Assembly: GCF_039538365.1 (NCBI RefSeq)
Contig: NZ_BAABCA010000010.1
Coordinates: 1-10,598, forward strand
Direction of reading: 5' to 3'
Length of the DNA stretch: 10,598 bases
From: Postechiella marina
GTDB taxonomy: Bacteria > Bacteroidota > Bacteroidia > Flavobacteriales > Flavobacteriaceae
A model generated the notes under the pieces. It was given only the letters and a program-made list of their open reading frames with translations, did no database searches and was not told where the DNA came from. A program made the position numbers and the translations under genes. This document shows positions 6,306 through 10,598 of the stretch, piece by piece. Within the stretch, counting starts at the first letter, position 1; each line of letters begins with the position of its first letter.

Positions 6306-7931
6306 ATGCTATCAGTATCTAACCTTTCGGTTCAATTTGGAAAACGTGTTCTTTTTGATGAAGTAAACACAACCTTTAATAATGGAAATTGCTATGGTGT
6401 TATTGGAGCTAATGGTTCTGGTAAATCTACATTTTTAAAAATTATTTCAGGAAAACTAGAACCAACATCTGGGCATGTATCTTTAGAGTCTGGTAAACGT
6501 ATGTCTGTTTTAGAGCAAAATCATAATTTATATGATGAGCATACTGTTTTAGAAACTATTTTAATGGGTAACAAGCCTTTATTTAAAATTAAAACAGAAA
6601 TAGATGCGCTTTATGCAGATTACTCTGATGAAAATGCAGATAGAATAGGCGAGTTGCAGGTACAGTTTGAAGAAATGGATGGATGGAATGCCGATAGTAA
6701 TGCTGCATCTATGTTATCTAATTTAGGGATAAAAGAAGAGTTTCATTATACCTTAATGGCAGACTTAGATGGTAAGCAAAAAGTACGTGTTTTATTGGCG
6801 CAAGCTTTATTTGGTAATCCAGATGTGTTAATTATGGATGAGCCTACCAACGATTTAGATTACGAAACTATTTCTTGGTTAGAAAACTTTTTAGCAAATT
6901 ACGATAATTGCGTAATAGTTGTATCGCATGATAGACACTTTTTAGATGCGGTTTGTACTCATATTTCTGATATCGATTTTGGAAAAATAAATCATTATTC
7001 TGGTAACTATACGTTTTGGTACGAGTCTTCTCAATTAGCAGCAAGACAGCATGCACAACAAAACAAAAAGGCAGAAGAAAAAAAGAAAGAGTTAGAAGAG
7101 TTTATACGTCGTTTTTCTGCCAACGTAGCAAAAAGTAAACAAGCTACAAGTAGAAAGAAAATGATTGATAAATTAAACATTGGAGATATAAGAAGAACGA
7201 GTCGTCGTTATCCTGCAATTATTTTTGAACGCGAAAGAGAAGCTGGAGATCAAATTCTTAACATAGAAGGTTTATCTGCTTCAATAGATGGTGAAATATT
7301 GTTTAGAGATATCGATTTAAACTTAGTAAAAGGCGATAAGGTAGTTGTTTTTTCTAGAGACTCTAGAGCTACAACTGCATTTTATCAAATTATAAATAAT
7401 AAAGAAAAAGCTGATGCTGGTAAGTTTGCTTGGGGTGTTACTACAACGCAATCGTATTTACCGTTAGATAATAGTGAGTTTTTTAATAACGATTTAACCT
7501 TAATAGATTGGCTACGCCAATGGGCACAAACTGAAGAAGAACGCGAAGAGGTTAATATTCGTGGTTTTTTAGGTAAAATGATTTTTAGTGGAGAAGAGGC
7601 TTTTAAAAAATCTTCTGTATTGTCTGGAGGAGAAAAAGTACGTTGTATGTTATCTAGAATGATGATGACCAGAGCAAATGTGCTTCAGTTAGACGAGCCT
7701 ACCAATCATTTAGACTTAGAGAGTATAACAGCTTTTAACAACTCGTTAAAGAATTTTAAAGGCTCTATGTTATTTACAACGCACGATCATGAGTTTGCAC
7801 AAACTGTTGGTAATAGAGTAGTGGAGTTAACACCAAATGGCGTTATAGATCGTTACACTACTTTTGATGAGTATATGCAAGACAAGAAAATTAAAGAGTT
7901 ACGCGATAAAATGTATACCGTTACTGCTTAA
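6306..7931 (+). CDS. ybiT: ABC-F family ATP-binding protein, YbiT-like
   Basis: This 541-residue cytoplasmic ABC-F ATPase belongs to a family that acts on the ribosome near the E site and has no membrane part. It aligns along its length with E. coli YbiT. NBD1 has Walker A GANGSGKST (34-42), a Q-loop near Q71, a degenerate signature (LDGKQKVR, 154-161), Walker B VLIMDE (174-179) and SHD at 207-209. The charged linker has RRFSANVAKSKQATSR (268-283), the tRNA-contacting motif region. NBD2 keeps LSGGEK (439-444), VLQLDEPTNHLD (459-470) and THD (492-494), but Walker A is replaced by SRDSRATT (350-357) with no lysine. The ATG at 6306 is chosen over 6219 because it starts the conserved MLSVSNLSVQFG and has a -7 box just upstream. 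The stop overlaps that of the convergent DUF2007 gene by 4 bp. Confidence 0.92.
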   Translation: MLSVSNLSVQFGKRVLFDEVNTTFNNGNCYGVIGANGSGKSTFLKIISGKLEPTSGHVSLESGKRMSVLEQNHNLYDEHTVLETILMGNKPLFKIKTEIDALYADYSDENADRIGELQVQFEEMDGWNADSNAASMLSNLGIKEEFHYTLMADLDGKQKVRVLLAQALFGNPDVLIMDEPTNDLDYETISWLENFLANYDNCVIVVSHDRHFLDAVCTHISDIDFGKINHYSGNYTFWYESSQLAARQHAQQNKKAEEKKKELEEFIRRFSANVAKSKQATSRKKMIDKLNIGDIRRTSRRYPAIIFEREREAGDQILNIEGLSASIDGEILFRDIDLNLVKGDKVVVFSRDSRATTAFYQIINNKEKADAGKFAWGVTTTQSYLPLDNSEFFNNDLTLIDWLRQWAQTEEEREEVNIRGFLGKMIFSGEEAFKKSSVLSGGEKVRCMLSRMMMTRANVLQLDEPTNHLDLESITAFNNSLKNFKGSMLFTTHDHEFAQTVGNRVVELTPNGVIDRYTTFDEYMQDKKIKELRDKMYTVTA

Positions 7932-8161
7932 TTTTTAGTGTATTTAGCAATTAAATCTTTAATTATAGTTATAGCCCTGTTGTGCTCTTCTTTATGAACA
8001 AGAATTTGTTGCGGACCTTGGTTAGAGCTTGCAGAGCTGGCTAACCTGTCTACCATAGATTTTTCTCTAATAATAGCACAAATGTTTAAAGATTTTAGTT
8101 CGTTAAAAATGCGCTGAACTTCAGTGAAATTACCCGAAAATACTTTAATGTAGTTTAACAT
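7928..8161 (-). CDS. DUF2007-like small protein (first of a tandem pair)
   Basis: This 77-residue soluble protein is of the DUF2007 type, a family sometimes described as putative signal-transducing proteins with a ferredoxin-like fold. Recognisable pattern: YIKVFSGNF, then VQRIFNELKSLNICAIIRE, then ILVHKEEHNRAITIIKDL. There is no signal peptide or membrane segment. It shares this layout with the product of 8277-8513, so the two are paralogues in tandem. Its stop codon shares TTAA (7928-7931) with the ABC-F stop, so the genes converge without a terminator between them. A terminator for the upstream paralogue at 8211-8247 suggests that this gene has its own promoter, although no clear -7 box is visible. 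Its molecular function is unknown. Confidence 0.75.
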   Translation of the reverse strand: MLNYIKVFSGNFTEVQRIFNELKSLNICAIIREKSMVDRLASSASSNQGPQQILVHKEEHNRAITIIKDLIAKYTKN

Positions 8162-8210
8162 GATTTAGTTTTTTAAGTTGTTTAGCTTAAAATTACAAAA
8201 AAATGAAATA

Positions 8211-8247
8211 AAAAAAGCCTTTCAAAAGTTAAAATTTGAAAGGTTTT
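8211..8247 (-). terminator. Terminator downstream of the 8277-8513 gene
   Basis: On the minus strand CCTTTCAAA (8243-8235) pairs with TTTGAAAGG (8226-8218) around an 8-nt loop, with outer A and T runs extending it, and ends in CTTTTTT. It lies about 30 bp past the stop and separates the two DUF2007 paralogues. Confidence 0.75.
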
Positions 8248-8276
8248 CTGTTTTAAATTAACTGGTAATTAGTGTT

Positions 8277-8513
8277 TTATGTTGTTTTTTCTATGCTTTC
8301 AACTTTTACAATTGCAATAGCTTTTTCTAGTTCGTCTTTATGCACATACACCTCTTGGTAGTCAGAATTCGAACCTCCAAAAACTTGTATTAAACCTGTT
8401 TCGGTTTGTTCTTTTATTATGGCATTTATGTCTACTTTTTCTAAAGCAGAAACAATACGCTGTACAGTAATAAAATTACCATGAAATATTTTAGTATAAT
8501 TTGAGTTGCTCAT
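8277..8513 (-). CDS. DUF2007-like small protein (second of a tandem pair)
   Basis: This 78-residue protein has the same pattern as its neighbour: YTKIFHGNF, VQRIVSALEKVDINAIIKE, then VYVHKDELEKAIAIVKV. The central loop differs (QVFGGSNSDYQE here, against SSASSNQGPQQ in the neighbour), which may alter binding. It is soluble, with no signal peptide. Its start ATG at 8513 is preceded by a leader containing a perfect 6-bp hairpin (CAACAT 8534-8539, ATGTTG 8546-8551). An intrinsic terminator follows it at 8211-8247. The pair probably arose by gene duplication, and the divergence between copies looks old. Function unknown. Confidence 0.75.
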   Translation of the reverse strand: MSNSNYTKIFHGNFITVQRIVSALEKVDINAIIKEQTETGLIQVFGGSNSDYQEVYVHKDELEKAIAIVKVESIEKTT

Positions 8514-8777
8514 TGTTTAGTTTTTTAGAGATTCAACATTTTTTGATGTTGCTAGTTATTGTATTAAAAGAAAAATTATTTAATAAATAATAAGCCTTAA
8601 CCTTCAATCTTTAAAATACGAAAAATATGACACAATACCAAATCTTACTATTGTAATAATTAATATGTAGAATTATTATAAGAATAAATAAGATGCCTTC
8701 CTTATACTAGTTTAGCATCTTTGCGCTACTTCTAGTAACTTATTTTTATCGATTGAATATAAACAGGAACAAATGCC

Positions 8778-8953
8778 TTAGAGTTTTGTAAAATGTTCTT
8801 TTATAAATGCATTTTTAGAATTAGAATAGTTGGGTTGCAAACCTCTCTTTATTTCCTATTTCCGTTTTACTTTTACAATTAAATAAAATGGTTGCTATTA
8901 AAGTTAGTAAATATACTTGATGATTTTTTAGGGTTTAGTTTTTTGCCAATCAT
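8778..8953 (-). pseudogene. Possible remnant of a small lipoprotein gene
   Basis: On the minus strand ATG 8953 begins MIGKKLNPKK. A single frame change in the following A-run leads into NHQVYLLTLIATILFNC, which looks like a lipoprotein signal ending at a cysteine, then KSKTEIGNKE. A second frame change gives RGLQPNYSNSKNAFIKEHF with a stop at 8778. Two frame changes within 60 codons suggest a decayed gene. The reading is tentative: in such AT-rich DNA a short hydrophobic stretch can occur by chance. Confidence 0.25.
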
Positions 8954-8983
8954 TGTCTGTAAAATTTTAATATATCACATTTA

Positions 8984-9050
8984 GGTGTTAAAAATGCAAC
9001 TGTATTTGGTTAAGTACTAATACTGCGCAATTTTTAATACACGTTTGTTC
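8984..9050 (-). repeat. Structured palindromic repeat D (short form), downstream of the SRPBCC gene
   Basis: Arms GTGTTAAAAATGC (8985-8997) and GCAATTTTTAATACAC (9027-9042) pair with three unpaired bases. The interior GGTTAAGTACTAATACTGC resembles GGTTAGTACTTAATTTTGC in repeat A. It lies about 12 bp after the stop of the minus-strand gene at 9062-9538, as A lies after its gene. It lacks the central CCGCAGG hairpin seen in A and is the weakest family member. Confidence 0.4.
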
Positions 9051-9061
9051 TATACTAACTT

Positions 9062-9538
9062 TTATTCAGTTAATATTTCTTTCCATTTTTTAGATTCAGC
9101 AAACTCTTTTACAACTCGATTTCGTTCGGTAAGTAAATCAATCATATATTTTTTAAGGAATAGCTTGTCTGCAATCTTTCCTAAAACTCCAAAAGGAGAA
9201 TTATATTCAAAAATATCAGTCATCAAAGTTCCGTTATTTAATTGCGTAAAGTAATGTTCGTGCTTAAACTCTTTAAAAGCTCCTTTGACCATTTCGTCCA
9301 CAAAAAAAATCGGTCGGTTAAATTCCGTTATTTTAGAAGTCAACTCTTGGTATATTCCAAAATGTTTAGCTCTCCACGTCACGCTTTCGTCCATTCCAAT
9401 TAATCCACTTGTTTTTCCAGCTATTGCTTCTTCATTAGTGTGTTTAGTTGAAATTTTGTGTAAATCGATACTTCTTGAAAGGTCAAATACTACTTTTCTA
9501 TCGGCTTTTATTTTAGTTTTAAGTTCAATTTTGGGCAT
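9062..9538 (-). CDS. SRPBCC (START/Bet v1-like) family protein
   Basis: This cytoplasmic protein of 158 residues has the pattern of SRPBCC lipid- or hydrophobic-ligand-binding domains. It begins MPKIELKTKIKADRKVVFDL, the usual first strand and helix. It continues through a GMDESVTWRAKHFG strand, TSKITEFNRPIFFVDEMVKG, FKHEHYFTQLNNGTLMTDIFEY, and a C-terminal amphipathic helix ending in WKEILTE. The frame is open back to 9595, but those 19 codons are repeat B sequence, so the ATG at 9538 is chosen. No catalytic residues are evident and the ligand is unknown. It sits between palindromes B and D, so it may be a cassette gene. Confidence 0.8.
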   Translation of the reverse strand: MPKIELKTKIKADRKVVFDLSRSIDLHKISTKHTNEEAIAGKTSGLIGMDESVTWRAKHFGIYQELTSKITEFNRPIFFVDEMVKGAFKEFKHEHYFTQLNNGTLMTDIFEYNSPFGVLGKIADKLFLKKYMIDLLTERNRVVKEFAESKKWKEILTE

Positions 9539-9555
9539 TTTTGGTGTAAGTATGG

Positions 9556-9669
9556 TAACGTGTTTAAGTATATAATTTAGTAAATGTAAACCCAAAAGAA
9601 AATCTACAGAGGTTTTTTTTGTAAGTAGGCTAGTATTAGCAATAAATTATATGCATTGTTTGCAAACGT
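9556..9669 (-). repeat. Structured palindromic repeat B, fused to the end of the toxin gene
   Basis: Arms GTATATAATTTA (9568-9579) and TAAATTATATGC (9643-9654) pair at 11 of 12 positions. Its right half aligns in order with repeat A. In plus-strand reading both have AGTAGGC, then AGCAAT, then TAT, then GC-ATTGTT, then GCAA(A)CGT. It lies between the ParE toxin and the SRPBCC gene, and the toxin's last codons are read from it. The ATG of the SRPBCC gene is 18 bp beyond its other end. Compared with A, the stem sequence has diverged while pairing is kept, which suggests that the structure matters. Confidence 0.6.
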
Positions 9670-9831
9670 TTTTCCAATCAAATAATTATCCGCAATAAAA
9701 TCTATTTCAGCCATTATTAAGTCGTAATATCTGTCTGCTTGTTCTTTAGACCATTTGTTAAGAGTATAAATCCAAATTTTATCTAAATCTTCAATCGCTT
9801 GTTGGCTTATGCGATATTTGTTTTTACTCAT
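9604..9831 (-). pseudogene. parE: ParE/RelE-type toxin, C-terminus replaced by repeat B
   Basis: This is the toxin of a type II toxin-antitoxin pair. It starts MSKNKYRISQQAIEDLDKIW and continues with YTLNKWSKEQADRYYDLIMA and EIDFIADNYLIGK, as in ParE proteins, which are known in the family to poison DNA gyrase. Family members usually have about 95-100 residues; here homology stops at residue 54 (LIGK). The next 21 residues (TFANNAYNLLLILAYLQKKPL) come from palindrome B. The conserved C-terminal strands and the arginine-rich end are missing, so it is probably inactive. Its ATG overlaps the restored antitoxin stop (ATGA), the standard antitoxin-toxin coupling. The name is given by homology. Confidence 0.75.
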
Positions 9832-10069
9832 AAGTGTTTACGATGTAATTCTTTCAAATGTTGTTTTGGGTCGAAATTTTCAACAAATCCGCTTTTTTCT
9901 CCTGCTTCGAGAGCTTTAATAAGTTCTCTTTCTTTTTTTCTTCACGTTCTAACAAACGTAATGCGGAACGAATTACTTCGCTAACCGAACCATATCTACC
10001 AGAATTTACTTCTTCTCTGATAAAATCCTCAAAATGATTTCCGAGTGATATTGATGTGTTTTTTCCCAT
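9828..10069 (-). pseudogene. parD: ParD-type RHH antitoxin with a frameshift in a poly-A run
   Basis: This antitoxin gene starts at ATG 10069 (MGKNTSISLGNHFEDFIREE). A ribbon-helix-helix region spans about residues 3-40, including SGRYGSVSEVIRSALRLLER. After EREEKK the frame is wrong and stops at 9854. One extra A in the run of seven (9933-9939) restores ERELIKALEAGEKSGFVENF and DPKQHLKELHRKHL with a stop overlapping the toxin ATG, giving 80 residues, the normal ParD length. The lost tail is the part that neutralises the toxin, while the DNA-binding part remains. The frameshift may be real decay, slippage or a homopolymer sequencing error. The frame is open upstream to 10129, but the operator and promoter lie there. 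Confidence 0.75.
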
Positions 10070-10087
10070 TTTAGCTATAATTTTACT

Positions 10088-10119
10088 CAAGTATACCAAA
10101 TCTTGGTAACGTAGACAAA
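10088..10119 (-). promoter_or_regulatory. Promoter and operator-like palindrome of the parDE pair
   Basis: On the minus strand TTTG (10119-10116) is followed after 20 nt by TATACTTG (10095-10088), one mismatch from TAnnTTTG and 18 bp before the antitoxin ATG. Within the spacer lies the perfect palindrome TACCAA-ATC-TTGGTA (10094-10108), overlapping the -7 box by two bases. This is where an RHH antitoxin would bind to repress its own operon. The promoter begins just inside repeat C. Confidence 0.6.
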
Positions 10120-10124
10120 TTACA

Positions 10125-10258
10125 CACAACGTTCAGTATAAGAATAGTTGCGGGTTTGTATGCGAGGATTTTTCGCAGGAAAATCAGAAGCTACCAAACA
10201 AAGCAACGACCAAACGGCTTAACTAAAATAAGCAATGTTTTTTACACGGTGTTATAAA
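10125..10258 (-). repeat. Structured palindromic repeat C, downstream of the TPM-domain gene
   Basis: This member is about 134 bp, between the TPM gene remnant and the parDE promoter. Its central hairpin GATTTT (10167-10172) with AAAATC (10180-10185) encloses CGCAGG, matching the CCGCAGG centre of repeat A. Other blocks shared with A in the same order and orientation are AATTACA..CAACG at one end, ATAGTTGCGGGTT (TAGTTGCGTGGGTT in A), and AAGCAAT near the other end. It ends in ACACGGTGTTATAAAC, 8 bp from the stop of the TPM gene. Outer-arm pairing is less clear than in A. Confidence 0.6.
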
Positions 10259-10265
10259 CAGTACT

Positions 10266-10471
10266 TTATTCCCATTTTGCTATTAATTCCGTTATTCCTT
10301 TTTCAATTCCGCTGTAATAATCTCCATTTTTAAATTCAGGAATAATAGTTTGGTCAATTATTTTTTTACAAATTTCGTCAGTCAAAATTTTTTCAGTTCC
10401 ATGTCCTGTTGAAATCCTTATTTTCCTCAAGTTTTTACTAAAAACAATAGAAAGTCCGTTATCTTTTTCTT
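10266..10471 (-). pseudogene. TPM-domain protein, C-terminal part, 5' end removed by the IS
   Basis: The last 68 codons of a gene are present, with stop TAA at 10268-10266. The peptide reads EKDNGLSIVFSKNLRKIRIS, then TGHGTEKILTDEICKKIIDQ, then TIIPEFKNGDYYSGIEKGIT and ELIAKWE. This matches the second half of a TPM (YgcG-like) domain, where GxGxExxLTD and IIPxFKxGxYxxGI are typical. Such proteins usually have a signal peptide and a membrane tail; this one ends soon after the domain. The IS boundary at 10472 cuts it in mid-domain, so the gene is disrupted unless the IS end supplies a start, which I do not see. Palindrome C follows its stop. Confidence 0.7.
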
Positions 10472-10598
10472 TGACCCGTCCTGAATAAAGGCTACATAAT
10501 TTTAAACATTATGTACAAAAATGACAAAGTAATTAGACGGTATTCAGAACCTTTTAAACTAAAAATTATTGACGAACTTAGTAAAGGTAAACACACAA
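10472..10598 (+). mobile_element. IS3-like insertion sequence, left end (copy 2, partial)
   Basis: Identical over all 127 bp to the reverse complement of 1-127. The boundary TGACCCGTCC at 10472 abuts the TPM gene. The neighbouring base outside differs between the copies, so the repeat ends exactly here. A target duplication cannot be tested because the far ends are outside the window. Confidence 0.75.
10511..10598 (+). CDS. IS3-family transposase OrfA, N-terminal fragment
   Basis: The first 29 codons from ATG 10511, running off the right edge, are identical to the copy at 88-1 on the minus strand. The visible peptide is basic and starts MYKNDKVIRRYSEPFKLKI. It is the same fragment of the helix-turn-helix subunit of an IS3-like transposase, with no sign of damage in the part that can be seen. 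Confidence 0.7.
   Translation, partial: MYKNDKVIRRYSEPFKLKIIDELSKGKHT

Larger units (their letters stand above)
8514..9061. other. Gene-poor AT-rich stretch with decayed sequence
   Basis: No intact gene is seen in these 548 bases. The stretch holds AT-rich hairpins (TAATAATT 8654-8661 with AATTATTA 8671-8678; AAGATGC 8690-8696 with GCATCTT 8715-8721), a probable lipoprotein gene remnant (8778-8953) and palindrome D (8984-9050). It marks the transition from the core region to the right-hand accessory genes. Confidence 0.5.

Noticed and set aside
8640..8725. AT-rich hairpins as a small RNA gene
   Set aside because: Short stems with AT-only or 18-nt loops and no promoter or terminator; chance is a sufficient explanation in such AT-rich DNA.
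9285..9575. Plus-strand open frame of 96 codons, and similar ones at 9045-9254 and 9799-9984
   Set aside because: They lie opposite well-supported minus-strand genes, and their products have no recognisable features.
9539..9595. N-terminal extension of the SRPBCC protein
   Set aside because: These codons are palindrome B sequence; the conserved domain begins at the ATG at 9538.
1..10598. A 10.6-kb composite transposon bounded by inverted IS copies
   Set aside because: The interior carries ffs, transaldolase and ybiT, which are core chromosomal genes, and the 127-bp length of the ends fits a contig boundary better.

Overview
The window looks like chromosomal DNA from a marine-type member of the Flavobacteriaceae (Bacteroidota). 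The DNA is very AT-rich and starts lack Shine-Dalgarno sequences. Several genes have the Bacteroidota -7 promoter box TAnnTTTG. The gene content also fits: lipoproteins with Bacteroidota lipoboxes, a YbiT-type ABC-F protein, paired DUF2007 proteins and a bacterial glutaminyl cyclase lipoprotein.

Both ends are the same 127 bp in inverted orientation (1-127 and 10472-10598): the left end of an IS3-like insertion sequence with the first 29 codons of its transposase OrfA, each copy reading out of the window. The window is therefore probably one contig lying between two IS copies, not a natural unit.

The middle (about 1216-8513) is an ordinary core region. It runs: glutaminyl-peptide cyclotransferase lipoprotein (minus), small SRP RNA gene ffs (plus), short-chain dehydrogenase and a small Ig-like lipoprotein (plus), transaldolase (plus), a bidirectional terminator, a lipoprotein with a thioredoxin fold that lacks its cysteines (minus), a YbiT-like ABC-F ATPase (plus), and two paralogous DUF2007 genes (minus) whose first member overlaps the ABC-F stop codon.

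The two flanks (128-1134 and about 8980-10471) differ. They hold a secreted YD-repeat-like protein, an SRPBCC protein, a ParDE toxin-antitoxin pair with both genes damaged, and the tail of a TPM-domain gene cut by the IS. All are on the minus strand, and each is followed, or in one case overlapped, by a member of one family of imperfect palindromes (A 138-270, B 9556-9669, C 10125-10258, and the shorter, more doubtful D 8984-9050). This gene-plus-palindrome layout resembles cassettes of a mobile array. It is the most interesting signal here. No integrase is visible and the canonical attC core boxes are not matched, so integron membership is only a hypothesis.

The 8514-9061 stretch has no intact gene. 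It holds what looks like a decayed lipoprotein fragment, some AT-rich hairpins and palindrome D.
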